The translations under genes were made by a program, and so were the position numbers. From Candidatus Competibacteraceae bacterium (GTDB taxonomy: Bacteria > Pseudomonadota > Gammaproteobacteria > Competibacterales > Competibacteraceae): a DNA stretch of 64,000 nucleotides. This document shows, in pieces, positions 19,705-27,804 of the stretch (positions are counted from its first letter, which is position 1; every line of letters starts with the position of its first letter). The notes below the pieces were generated by a model. The model searched no databases, had not been told where the DNA came from, and saw nothing but the letters and a program-made list of their open reading frames with translations. The stretch lies in the NCBI GenBank assembly GCA_016713505.1, contig JADJPA010000001.1:2865501-2929500 (forward strand). Direction: 5' to 3'.

Positions 19705-21531
19705 TCAGAGCAATCCCCGCAGCCGTTCTTCTTCCTGCGCTTCTCGTTCCTGCTGCTGCAAGGCCCACATCTGGGTATACAGCCCGTTCTGTTGCAACAG
19801 CTCGCGGTGCGTACCCTGTTCCCGTACCCGGCCACGATCGAGCACCAGAATCTGGTCGGCATCGACGATGGTGGACAAGCGGTGCGCGATCACCAGGGTC
19901 GTGTGTTCGGCCGCCACCGCCCGTAAAGCCTGCAAGATGGCCTGCTCGGAATTGCTGTCCAGCGCCGAGGTCGCCTCGTCGAAAATCAGAATGCGCGGCC
20001 GTTTGAGAATCGCTCGGGCGATGGCGACCCGTTGCTTTTCGCCGCCCGACAGTTTCAGCCCGCGCTCGCCGACCAGCGTGTCGTAACCCGCCGGCAGCGC
20101 CTTGATGAAATCGTGCAGTTGCGCCATCCGGGCCGCCGCGGCGATTTCCTCGCGGCTGGCGTCGGGCCGGGCGTAGGCGAGGTTGTAATACAGCGTGTCG
20201 TTAAACAGGACGGTATCTTGCGGCACGATGCCGATGGCGGCGCGCAAGCTGTGCTGGGTCGCGGTGCGGATATCCTGACCATCGATCAGCACGCGGCCGT
20301 CGCTCACATCGTAAAATCGGAACAACAGCCGCGCCAGCGTCGATTTGCCGGCTCCGCTGGCGCCGACCACCGCCAGCTTGCGACCGGGCGGTACGGTGAA
20401 GCTGACTTCGAACAGGATTTGCCGGTCGGGCTGATAGGCGAAATTGACTTTCTCGAAGCGTAATTCGCCGCGCGTGACCGCCAGTTCGATGGCGTCGGGA
20501 GCATCGCGAATTTCCGGAATCCGGGCTAACAAGCGGATCAAATCGTCCATATCGACCAGCGCGTACTTGATCTGGCGGTAGACGATGCCGAGAAAATTCA
20601 GCGGGATGAACAGTTGCAGCAACAGGGCGTTGACCAGCACCAGATCGCCCAGCGTCATCCGGCCAGCGGCCACCTGACCGGCGGCAAACAGCATGATCAA
20701 AGTCGCGCCGGTGGCGATGATCGCGCCCTGACCGAAATTCAGCACCGACATCGAGGTCTGGCTCAACACGGCGCTGTTTTCCCATTGGGTGAGCGTCGCA
20801 TCGCAGCGTTGCAACTCCCAGCCTTCATTGCCGAAATATTTGACGGTTTCGTAATTGATCAGGCTGTCCACGGCCTCGTTGCCGGCCTGCGATTCCAAGC
20901 GGTTCATTGCGTGGCGATGCTCCATCCGCCAGTTGGTGATCGCCAGGGTGAAGGCGACGTAAGCGGCGACGCTGCCGAAGATGACCAGCGTGAACACGGT
21001 CGGGTAACGGCCCAGCAGCAGCGCCGCCGCCAGCAGAAATTCCACCACCACCGGCAAGATGCTGAAGGCTAGATAATTCAACAGCGTGCTCAGACTGCGC
21101 GCGCCCCGTTCCAAGTCGCGGCTGATCGCGCCGGTTTTACGTTCCAGGTGAAAGCGCAGCGACAGCGCGTGCAGGTGTTCGAGGGTGCGCAACGTCAAGC
21201 GGCGCATGGCGCGATAGCGGACCCGCGTGAACAGCACATCACGCAGTTCGCTGAACAAAGCGTTACCCATTTTCAGCGCGCCGTAAGCCAGCAGCAGGGA
21301 AAACGGCAGCATGACCACGGCCTGATGTTGGGGGTCCAGGCTGTCGACGATTTGCTTGAGGGTCAGCGGCACGCCGATGTTGGCGATCTTGGCGACGATC
21401 AACGCGCCGAGAGCGAGCAGCACCCGACCGCGATACTCCCAAAGATACGGCAGCAGAGCCCGAATGTTGGTCCAGTCTCGGCGTTGTGAAGTGGAAGGTG
21501 GCGATTCAGTGGGACGCAGCTCGGGACGCAT
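19705..21531 (-). CDS. ABC exporter, fused membrane and ATPase domains (Atm1/HMT1 type)
   Basis: A 608-residue half transporter: a six-helix membrane domain (about residues 30-330) followed by an ATPase with Walker A GASGAGKST near residue 388, signature LSGGEKQRVAIARAIL near 493, Walker B ILIFDEATSALD and the H-loop IAHRLST. The membrane-domain sequences RKTGAISRDLERG and NYETVKYFGNE are characteristic of the Atm1 subfamily, which exports glutathione-linked sulfur compounds or metal-thiol conjugates. It works as a homodimer in the inner membrane. It lies downstream of the cytochrome c gene on the same strand but is separated from it by a terminator-like hairpin. Confidence 0.9.
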   Translation of the reverse strand: MRPELRPTESPPSTSQRRDWTNIRALLPYLWEYRGRVLLALGALIVAKIANIGVPLTLKQIVDSLDPQHQAVVMLPFSLLLAYGALKMGNALFSELRDVLFTRVRYRAMRRLTLRTLEHLHALSLRFHLERKTGAISRDLERGARSLSTLLNYLAFSILPVVVEFLLAAALLLGRYPTVFTLVIFGSVAAYVAFTLAITNWRMEHRHAMNRLESQAGNEAVDSLINYETVKYFGNEGWELQRCDATLTQWENSAVLSQTSMSVLNFGQGAIIATGATLIMLFAAGQVAAGRMTLGDLVLVNALLLQLFIPLNFLGIVYRQIKYALVDMDDLIRLLARIPEIRDAPDAIELAVTRGELRFEKVNFAYQPDRQILFEVSFTVPPGRKLAVVGASGAGKSTLARLLFRFYDVSDGRVLIDGQDIRTATQHSLRAAIGIVPQDTVLFNDTLYYNLAYARPDASREEIAAAARMAQLHDFIKALPAGYDTLVGERGLKLSGGEKQRVAIARAILKRPRILIFDEATSALDSNSEQAILQALRAVAAEHTTLVIAHRLSTIVDADQILVLDRGRVREQGTHRELLQQNGLYTQMWALQQQEREAQEEERLRGLL

Positions 21532-21544
21532 GACGGGTCGCCTA

Positions 21545-21575
21545 AAAAACGGAAGGCCACCCGACGGATGGCCTT
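21545..21575 (-). terminator. Rho-independent terminator after the cytochrome c gene
   Basis: Read leftward, AAGGCCA and TGGCCTT (21553-21559 and 21569-21575) form a 7-bp stem around a 9-base loop, followed by CCGTTTTTTAGG. It sits 28 bases past the cytochrome c stop and just before the ABC exporter start, so it separates the two genes. Confidence 0.75.
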
Positions 21576-21602
21576 TGCAGCGCGCTAACTGAAAGGCGCT
21601 GG

Positions 21603-22391
21603 CTATTTGGAGGGAGTTGGCGCGGGCTGGACAAAAGCTGGGGGCGCCGCCTTGGAAACCTCAACGGGCGGCGGCGGGACCACCGAAGCCGGCTCTTTCC
21701 GCGCCGTTTCAGCAGTTGACGCGGCGCTGGCCGATGCTGTTGGTTTCGCGCTTGGCACAGGCTGTATAAAGGCCGGTGGAATCGCTTTGGGTACTTGAAC
21801 CGGAGGTGGTGGAACCGCCGTTGCCGAGGTTGCCGGAACCGGCTTGGCGGCTGGCGCGGCGGTTGTTGCGGGTTGGGACGTTGGCGCGGGCGCGGCGGCG
21901 GCTGGCGCGGAAGGAGCAGCTCCAGTCTTAAGGCCCGCCTTCTCCAGCATATAAATGATGGCGTCTTTGAGATTGGCTTCAGTCAGCGAGGGATCGCCGC
22001 CCTTGGCGGGCATGGCCCGGATACCGCTGACGCTGTGGGAAACCAGGGTATCCAATCCTTGCGCCAGACGAGGCTCCCACTGGTCTTTGGAATCGACCTT
22101 GGGGGCGCCCAGCGTGCCGGTGGCATGGCAGGCGGCGCAGACTTTGTTATAGATCTGATCGGCGGAGAGCTGTACCGCAATAGCGGGCTTGGGCTGTTCG
22201 AAGGAAACTCGCGCCACCGGCTTGATCCGTTCGAGGATGGCAGCCTGCTTGCGCGAGTTATCATCCGGCGCAACGTTACCGACGACGCTAATGAGAGCGG
22301 CGGCCATGAACAGCACGACCGCCAACAACACCAATCCTGAAATCAAGGTAACGGTCGTGGTCATTACGGACTTATCGGCTTGCTGGCTCAC
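21603..22391 (-). CDS. Membrane-anchored monohaem cytochrome c5-like protein with proline-rich tail
   Basis: A 262-residue protein in three parts. Residues 13-36 are a single transmembrane anchor. Residues 75-155 form a class I cytochrome c with haem site CAACH (85-89) and the methionine ligand in GIRAMPAKGG (M127), as in cytochrome c5. The remaining hundred residues are a low-complexity Ala/Pro tail that ends with two copies of a unit of the form VPPPPVxVxKAxPPAFxQP. The start is GTG at 22391 with GAGGTG 5 bases upstream. It is probably a periplasmic electron carrier tethered to the inner membrane; its partner oxidase or reductase is not in this window. Confidence 0.85.
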   Translation of the reverse strand: MSQQADKSVMTTTVTLISGLVLLAVVLFMAAALISVVGNVAPDDNSRKQAAILERIKPVARVSFEQPKPAIAVQLSADQIYNKVCAACHATGTLGAPKVDSKDQWEPRLAQGLDTLVSHSVSGIRAMPAKGGDPSLTEANLKDAIIYMLEKAGLKTGAAPSAPAAAAPAPTSQPATTAAPAAKPVPATSATAVPPPPVQVPKAIPPAFIQPVPSAKPTASASAASTAETARKEPASVVPPPPVEVSKAAPPAFVQPAPTPSK

Positions 22392-22729
22392 ATTTTCACC
22401 TCATTAGAATGCGTTTATCCGACCCGAGCATCCCCGGCGCGCAGTGGTCCTACGTCTTGATCGCTCCCTGGCTCGATCCATCATGCAGCTTGCGCGGAAG
22501 CACCGTTGAAGGGGATTTGGGGTCAGTTTGTTATGTTGTGGTTTGAATAAGGCTAAACATGTTAATTATAACGGTATTTGGCTGGTGCTGGAAACCAATA
22601 TCCCGAGCCTCGGCCGGCGGGCAAGCCGCGAACGCGCTCTGGCCATGCGACCCAGCCGGCGCATCAGTCACCCGGCGCCAGACTGGACGCGCCCTGATAA
22701 TCCGAGTATCTTAATCGCCCTTTCCCCCT
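22392..22729. other. Intergenic region, cytochrome c / tRNA-Arg(CCG)
   Basis: About 338 bases between two divergent units. It must carry the promoters for the cytochrome gene (leftward) and the tRNA (rightward). The stretch at 22525-22575 is AT-rich, with TTATGTTGTGG and GTTAATTATAACGG, and is the best candidate for a promoter. Small open frames here have no coding character, and no other feature was recognised. Confidence 0.45.
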
Positions 22730-22806
22730 GCGCCCGTAGCTCAGTTGGATAGAGCGTCGGCCTCCGGAGCCGAAGGTCGTGAGTTCAAGTCTCGCCGGGC
22801 GCGCCA
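22730..22806 (+). tRNA. tRNA-Arg (anticodon CCG)
   Basis: A 77-base cloverleaf: acceptor GCGCCCG (22730-22736) pairs with CGGGCGC (22796-22802), then G and an encoded CCA (22804-22806). The anticodon stem TCGGC/GCCGA encloses the loop CTCCGGA, anticodon CCG, reading CGG codons. The acceptor stem is identical to that of tRNA-Arg(ACG) at 1934-2010. It stands alone. Confidence 0.97.
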
Positions 22807-22998
22807 ATTCCTTCAGCTTGCTGTCACACTGGTTTTCATCGTCTATTCCCGCCGCCGCCCGCGGAGCCGCGCTGGTTGTGTGCAAGAGCGCACGGCCCCG
22901 ATTGTAACTGAACTTTATTATTTCGCCGCCAGAGCCGCGAGCGGGAACGCTGATCCCTTGACGGAGCCTAATGGGATGGCGAGCGTTTCGAGCGCGCC

Positions 22999-23042
22999 CA
23001 ACAACCGCCCCTCACCCGCGCAGGCGTGAGGGGCGGTTGTTG
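22999..23042. repeat. Perfect 17-bp inverted repeat downstream of the DUF2852 gene
   Basis: The arms at 22999-23015 and 23026-23042 (CAACAACCGCCCCTCAC and its complement) are perfectly complementary around a 10-base loop. It lies 27 bases beyond the DUF2852 stop in the direction of transcription. There is no T tract on either side, so it is either a factor-dependent terminator or an mRNA-stabilising structure. Confidence 0.7.
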
Positions 23043-23068
23043 CCAATGATCGGGAAAGACGTGACGGT

Positions 23069-23506
23069 TTAACTTGCGGCGGGCGTCTCGTCAGCGTTCG
23101 AGCGACGGTTCCGTTCCGCCATGAACTCATCGAACTCGGACCGATCCCGTGCGCGGCGGAGCCGCTCCAGAAATTCCATGAACTCGCGCTGGTCTTCCTC
23201 AAGCCGGCGCAAGGTTTCCTTGCGATAGTCGTCGAAGGCCGAGTTGCCGGTCGATTCGGAACGGCGCGGGGAGCAGCAACCCTTGCCCATAGTGTTGAAA
23301 AATATCCGAAAACCGTGATGATGCGAGTGGTCGACGCGATCGGAATGACAGCATCTCATTTTTCCGCTCCAAAGTAGGTAAGCCAGCATGGCCAGACCGA
23401 AAGGCCACCAGATCATGAAACCCAGAACGATCAAGCCGATCCAAACCGCCTTGTCCATACCGTTGGGTTTCGCTTCGAGAGAATCGGGTTTCGCCGCAAG
23501 AATCAT
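23069..23506 (-). CDS. DUF2852 family membrane protein
   Basis: A 145-residue protein. Residues 19-47 form a hydrophobic segment (AVWIGLIVLGFMIWWPFGLA) with the tryptophan/proline pattern typical of DUF2852. After a His/Cys-rich linker (CCHSDRVDHSHHHGF, then CCSPRR) comes a charged helical C terminus, DDYRKETLRRLEEDQREFME and LRRARDRSEFDEFM, the second DUF2852 signature. Function is unknown. GGAGG lies 6 bases before the ATG. The TetR-type regulator is 75 bases upstream on the same strand, and a palindrome sits between the two. The His/Cys cluster could bind metal, but that is a guess. Confidence 0.85.
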   Translation of the reverse strand: MILAAKPDSLEAKPNGMDKAVWIGLIVLGFMIWWPFGLAMLAYLLWSGKMRCCHSDRVDHSHHHGFRIFFNTMGKGCCSPRRSESTGNSAFDDYRKETLRRLEEDQREFMEFLERLRRARDRSEFDEFMAERNRRSNADETPAAS

Positions 23507-23518
23507 GGCCCCTCCAAG

Positions 23519-23540
23519 TTAATGTTAATCACATTAACAA
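23519..23540. promoter_or_regulatory. Palindromic operator-like site upstream of the DUF2852 gene
   Basis: TTAATGT (23519-23525) and ACATTAA (23531-23537) are inverted repeats with a 5-base spacer; a second overlapping dyad TGTTAA/TTAACA (23523-23528 and 23534-23539) shares it. The site lies 13-34 bases upstream of the DUF2852 start, between that gene and the TetR-type regulator gene. Size and symmetry fit a TetR-family operator. Assignment to this regulator is inference. Confidence 0.6.
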
Positions 23541-23581
23541 TCGTAGGCGCGGTAACAAGCGCTGTCAAGCAAATTTGTCAG

Positions 23582-24247
23582 TTAAGGCTTGGGCGGAATG
23601 GGGTCGCCGCCGCCGAAACCCAAACCCCGCACATAGACTAGAATGCCGGCTTCCAGCAAATCTTCCGGCGGCATCGACAACCGTTGCGGCGTGCCTTCGC
23701 CGGCGTTGAGGAACAGCGAGGCGACGCCGTGGCACAAGGACCAAAGATGCAAGGCCATCATGCGGGCGGGCGGGCGCTGGTGCTTGGGTTGGTTGGCGCA
23801 CAGGCTTTCCGCCGCGAGGCGCAGCAAGGCCAACGCCCGCTCGCTGGTTTGAGCCAGTTCGCTACCGGTGTCGGGTTGCGGGCAGGTTTCGAACATCGCC
23901 GCATAGTAGGCCGGCTGCTGGCGGGCAAAAGCCAGATACGCTCGCCCGCAGTTGATGAGAGCGCGCAGCGGTTCCGGCCGACCCTCGTCCCACGCCTGGA
24001 CCAGCTCGGCCTCGAACTGCTGGAAGCCGCGCAGCGCCATCTCGATTAACAACGCATTGCGGTCGCGAAAATGCCGGTAAGGCGCGGCCGGGCTGACGCC
24101 GACCGCGCGGGCGACTTCGGCGAAAGTAAAGCCGGCGGGACCGCGTTCGGCGATCAAATCCAGGGCGGCCTCGATCAGCGCTTCGCGCAAATTGCCGTGG
24201 TGGTAGCGGTCGCGGCCGGTTCCCGAGCTATTTTTGTACCAGATCAT
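23582..24247 (-). CDS. TetR/AcrR family transcriptional regulator
   Basis: A 221-residue regulator. The N-terminal DNA-binding domain (about residues 15-65) shows the family pattern REALIEAALDLIAERGPAGF, then the helix-turn-helix TFAEVARAVGVSPAAPYRHF. The C-terminal ligand domain (ALINCGRAYLAFARQQPAYY; ALHLWSLCHGVASLFLNAG) looks like the WHG-type TetR C-terminal domain. The ATG at 24247 starts MIWYKNSSGTGRDRYHHGNL; an upstream in-frame start would add 24 residues outside the domain. It lies just upstream of the DUF2852 gene and the palindrome at 23519-23540. Ligand unknown. Confidence 0.88.
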   Translation of the reverse strand: MIWYKNSSGTGRDRYHHGNLREALIEAALDLIAERGPAGFTFAEVARAVGVSPAAPYRHFRDRNALLIEMALRGFQQFEAELVQAWDEGRPEPLRALINCGRAYLAFARQQPAYYAAMFETCPQPDTGSELAQTSERALALLRLAAESLCANQPKHQRPPARMMALHLWSLCHGVASLFLNAGEGTPQRLSMPPEDLLEAGILVYVRGLGFGGGDPIPPKP

Positions 24248-24354
24248 GAGAAACTTGCCGAAAGGATAAAGGAGAGTCCGACGGCGGAATTCTAGCAAGT
24301 TACCGAAACGACGGGGCAAAACTCACGACCGCGCGATTTTGGGGAGCTATCAAA

Positions 24355-25206
24355 CTGGCTACGATCCTGGTGATCGGTTCGGCGGCGCGCGATGAGGTGA
24401 TCGAACTGACCGAACCGCTGCGGCCCGGCGCGCATTTGAACGGCGTGACGGGCAAGGCGCGGCTCGGCGGCGGCGGCGCGAACACGGCGGTGGCCTTGGC
24501 GGCGGCGGGCCACGAGGTCCTTTTGCTCGCCGCCGTCGGGCAGGATGCTATTGGCGACGCTCTGATCGCCGAACTCGCCGGCGCGGGAGTGAATACGGCG
24601 TCGGTGGCGCGCTTGGAACAACCGAGCACCCGATCCTTGCTGTTGGTCGATCCACGCGGCGAACGGACGGTCATCAACGTCGCTCGCTGTGAGGAAGCTG
24701 AGCCTTCATCGCAGTTGCTGGATTTACCCGCCGATGCGGTTTACGCGCGCAGCCGCCGCCGCGATCTGACCGCGCTGCTGGCGGCGAAGGCGGATACTAC
24801 CTTGATCGTCGCTCACGCGCCGCCCATCGAACCGGACGCGCGACCGGCGCATGTGGTAATCGCCTCGCGGTCCGATTTGGAGCCGGACGCCCTGCGCTCC
24901 CCTCAAGTCTTGGGGAACACGATTTCCAACGGCTTGGCGCGCTGGACGATCATCACCGCCGGCGCGGCGGGTGCTGTGGCGTATGGTGAAAGCGAGACGC
25001 TGAGGGCCTCGGCCCCCGGCGTCCGGCCGGTCGATACCACCGGCGCGGGCGATGCTTTCGCCGCCGGATTGCTGCACGCCTTGGTTCGAGGTCGGCCGAT
25101 GGCGGAAGCGCTCAGCGTCGCGGTTCGCTTTGGAACCGAAGCGACCTTATGGCCGACATCGGGGTTACCGGCGGCGGCCGTCCATCGTTTGTTACGGGAG
25201 ATTTGA
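24355..25206 (+). CDS. PfkB/ribokinase-family carbohydrate kinase
   Basis: A sugar kinase of about 283 residues. The N terminus (ILVIGSAARDEVIELTEPL) and the GGGGANTAVALAAAGHEV block form the substrate side. The C-terminal signature DTTGAGDAFAAGLL holds the anion hole and catalytic Asp. The first conventional start is GTG at 24370, but that cuts the first beta strand. A CTG at 24355 lies 8 bases after GGGGAG and restores it, so CTG is proposed as the start with moderate confidence. The segment between about residues 120 and 180 is short for the family. The aldo/keto reductase starts 2 bases after the stop, implying an operon. Substrate unknown. Confidence 0.8.
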   Translation: MATILVIGSAARDEVIELTEPLRPGAHLNGVTGKARLGGGGANTAVALAAAGHEVLLLAAVGQDAIGDALIAELAGAGVNTASVARLEQPSTRSLLLVDPRGERTVINVARCEEAEPSSQLLDLPADAVYARSRRRDLTALLAAKADTTLIVAHAPPIEPDARPAHVVIASRSDLEPDALRSPQVLGNTISNGLARWTIITAGAAGAVAYGESETLRASAPGVRPVDTTGAGDAFAAGLLHALVRGRPMAEALSVAVRFGTEATLWPTSGLPAAAVHRLLREI

Positions 25207-25207
25207 C

Positions 25208-26197
25208 ATGAAAACTCGTCGTCTCGGCCGGCAAGGCCCTGAGGTTTCCGCCATCGGCTTGGGTTGCATGGGCATGAGCGATTTCTACGGCGGGCGCGAT
25301 GACGCCGAATCCATCGCCACGATCCATCGTGCGTTGGAAGTGGGAATCACCTTGCTCGATACGGCCGACATGTACGGTCCGTACACCAATGAAGAATTAG
25401 TCGGCCAAGCGATCCGGGGCAAACGCGACCAAGTATTTTTGGCGACCAAGTTCGGCATCGTGCGCGACCCCAACGACCCCAACAAGCGCGGCATCAACGG
25501 CCGTCCTGACTATGTTCGCGCCTCGTGCGAAGGCAGCCTGCGGCGCTTGGGCGTGGAAGTCATCGACCTGTACTACCAACATCGGGTCGATCCGGCCACC
25601 CCGATTGAGGAAACCGTCGGGGCGATGGCCGAGTTGGTGAAAGCGGGTAAGGTTCGTTACCTCGGGCTGTCGGAGGCGGGGGCTGCCACGCTGGAACGCG
25701 CCTGCGCGGTGCATCCGATCAGCGCCGTGCAAACCGAATATTCGCTGTGGAGCCGCGACCCGGAAACGGATGTGCTGGCAGCCTGTCGTCGACTGGGGGT
25801 GGGCTTCGTCGCCTACAGTCCGCTGGGGCGCGGCTTTCTGACCGGCGCCATCCGAAAGCCGGAGGATTTCGACGAGGACGATTACCGCCGTTTCAGCCCG
25901 CGCTTTCAAGGTGAGAACTTTACCCGGAATCTGGCGCTGGTCGAAAAGATCCAGCTACTCGCCCAGCGCAAGGGTTGCCAGCCTTCGCAGCTAGCGCTGG
26001 CTTGGGTGCTGGCGCAAGGTGACGACATCATTCCGATACCCGGTACCAAGCGGCGGCGCTATCTGGAAGAAAATGCGGCCGGGGTCGAGGTGGCGCTCAC
26101 GGCGGCGGAATTGGCCGAAATCGACGCGATTTTCCCGCCGGATGCGGCGGCGGGTTTGCGCTATACCGAGGAGATGATGCGGTTGGTGAATCAGTAG
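25208..26197 (+). CDS. Aldo/keto reductase
   Basis: A 329-residue NADPH-dependent oxidoreductase of the AKR (beta/alpha)8 barrel family, similar to the YajO/AKR13 group. The catalytic tetrad is in place: D51 and Y56 in LDTADMYGPYTNEE, K81 in LATKFG, and H125 in DLYYQHRVDP. The C-terminal cofactor region IIPIPGTKRRRYLEEN is also present. The ATG at 25208 starts MKTRRLGRQGPEVSAIGLG and lies 2 bases after the kinase stop. It probably reduces an aldehyde or ketone related to the kinase substrate, but that link is inference. Confidence 0.93.
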   Translation: MKTRRLGRQGPEVSAIGLGCMGMSDFYGGRDDAESIATIHRALEVGITLLDTADMYGPYTNEELVGQAIRGKRDQVFLATKFGIVRDPNDPNKRGINGRPDYVRASCEGSLRRLGVEVIDLYYQHRVDPATPIEETVGAMAELVKAGKVRYLGLSEAGAATLERACAVHPISAVQTEYSLWSRDPETDVLAACRRLGVGFVAYSPLGRGFLTGAIRKPEDFDEDDYRRFSPRFQGENFTRNLALVEKIQLLAQRKGCQPSQLALAWVLAQGDDIIPIPGTKRRRYLEENAAGVEVALTAAELAEIDAIFPPDAAAGLRYTEEMMRLVNQ

Positions 26198-26204
26198 GAG
26201 CGTT

Positions 26205-27497
26205 TTATTTTTGCGGGAGCGAGCGTTTTTTTTCGGGTGGAATAAAGGGTGGAGGAGAAGAAGGTCTTGATGGTCTAGGGGAGGGTGGAGCAGCCGGGGA
26301 GCTGGTTGGCTTCAGCACCAAATCGACGCGCAGAGTCACTGCGTAGTCGCTATACGCGCCGGTGATTTTGCTGGTGGCCTTTCCCGATTTTGGGACGCCC
26401 ATTTTTTCAGCGAGCTCGTTGGCGTGTCTGACGAAATTTGGATTGGCTTGCTCGCCCACCAATTTAAAGGTGGACGCTCCGGCCCGCCGCGCCATTTCGG
26501 CGGCGCGGCGGATCATCGCCCGGTGGGTGGAGCGGGCCAATTGAATTTCGGCCGCGCTGCCTTCTCCGCGCAGGACGATCATGGAAACCCGATAGGTCAC
26601 TCCCTCCCCCGTGCTTTCCACCCGCGCAAAGAGATTGCCCGGCTGGCCGACTCTGCCGAGGCGGACGGCGGGATAATCGCCTTGGATGACCCGTCTTAAA
26701 TGAGCCGGAATCGATGGGTCTGGAACCGGCTCGGGCGGTAAATAGCTTTGGGCCGTGGGGGTAGGCGGTGTTTGCCCTCCTCGCGAACCGCCCGCGCCCC
26801 TCATGCTCGCCATCCCCAAGACGGCAAAGATCACCGGCATGAACCAGGTTTCGAACATTTCCCAACCTTTTAGAATCTCGATCGCTTTTGCATCAACTTG
26901 CTGTAACGTGCAACGATCTCCCATCGCTTCACGGGCTTCGAGCCAATTGAGCACGTCGGTCACCGTGGAGAGCATGGCGTTGGTGGTGTCCAGCCGGTCG
27001 GCCGCTTCTTGATAGACCGGGCCTAGCGCATCGCGCCTGCCGTGCTCGAAGCGATCCATGTTATCGGCGTAGACCGCTGGATTTACGCTGTGAATTTGGC
27101 GGCGGATTCTATCCTCGTCGATGCCTGCCCGCGCCCTTTGCTCCATCCAAGCGTTTTGCCAGATTTGAAACAACTGATGGGCGCTCAAGTAATTTTCCGA
27201 AGACGCAACCGCGATAAATTCCGCTTTCCTGGCTTGCCATTGACCGCCGATATCGCCGGGTTTGGTGGCGTGTACCGGCTCCTCGGCGAACGCATAACCG
27301 TGTTTGTTCGCCATGCTCAAAGCGACTCGGAGGATCAGCAGGTTAATGTTTTGCCGGCTGGCCTCGCGGTATACGGCTCGGGTCCATTCGACCGGAACGG
27401 CTCCGCTGAAGCACGGGACGTTATTGAGAATCCATTGGAGAGTGAGCGCCGGGTTAATCCGAGCGCTCGGGGAAGGAACACTGAAGGGGCCAGCCAT
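26205..27497 (-). CDS. Unrecognised protein with one transmembrane segment and proline-rich tail
   Basis: A protein of about 430 residues (480 if translated from an upstream start at 27647) that I do not recognise. The first half is soluble and helical, with NVPCFSGAVPVEWTRAVYRE and WQNAWMEQRARAGIDEDRI. A single hydrophobic helix (WFMPVIFAVLGMASM) lies near residue 230. It is followed by a Gly/Pro linker and a compact domain (YRVSMIVLRGEGSAAEIQLA; ARRAGASTFKLVGEQANPNF), then a Pro/Ser/Lys tail. There is no signal peptide. It is transcribed alone, converges on the aldo/keto reductase, and lies between the core genome and the IS200/CRISPR region. A delivered effector or toxin is one possibility but nothing here proves it. 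Confidence 0.65.
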   Translation of the reverse strand: MAGPFSVPSPSARINPALTLQWILNNVPCFSGAVPVEWTRAVYREASRQNINLLILRVALSMANKHGYAFAEEPVHATKPGDIGGQWQARKAEFIAVASSENYLSAHQLFQIWQNAWMEQRARAGIDEDRIRRQIHSVNPAVYADNMDRFEHGRRDALGPVYQEAADRLDTTNAMLSTVTDVLNWLEAREAMGDRCTLQQVDAKAIEILKGWEMFETWFMPVIFAVLGMASMRGAGGSRGGQTPPTPTAQSYLPPEPVPDPSIPAHLRRVIQGDYPAVRLGRVGQPGNLFARVESTGEGVTYRVSMIVLRGEGSAAEIQLARSTHRAMIRRAAEMARRAGASTFKLVGEQANPNFVRHANELAEKMGVPKSGKATSKITGAYSDYAVTLRVDLVLKPTSSPAAPPSPRPSRPSSPPPFIPPEKKRSLPQK

Positions 27498-27804
27498 ACG
27501 GTTTTCTCTAAGCGCTAATCGGTTATGGATAAACTGGGTAGGGGCGCAACATCGGCTGCCCGAATTGTTGGGAGCGGCACGGTGAAGCCGGACGCTAAAA
27601 TCATGTTCGTCCAACGACGCCAACCCGTGAGTCGCGGTCAGATACATTCGCTGCTTGTAAAGCTAGGCTCGTAAAATTTCAGTACGATTTCTAAGGCGCT
27701 GAGGTTTGTTGCAATTGTTTCAGCGAGTCCCGATGAAGGCCATTGACGCTGGCATTCTCAAAGCCGGCTCCATGGTTTTTCAGAGTGTAATAAAAATCTA
27801 ACTC

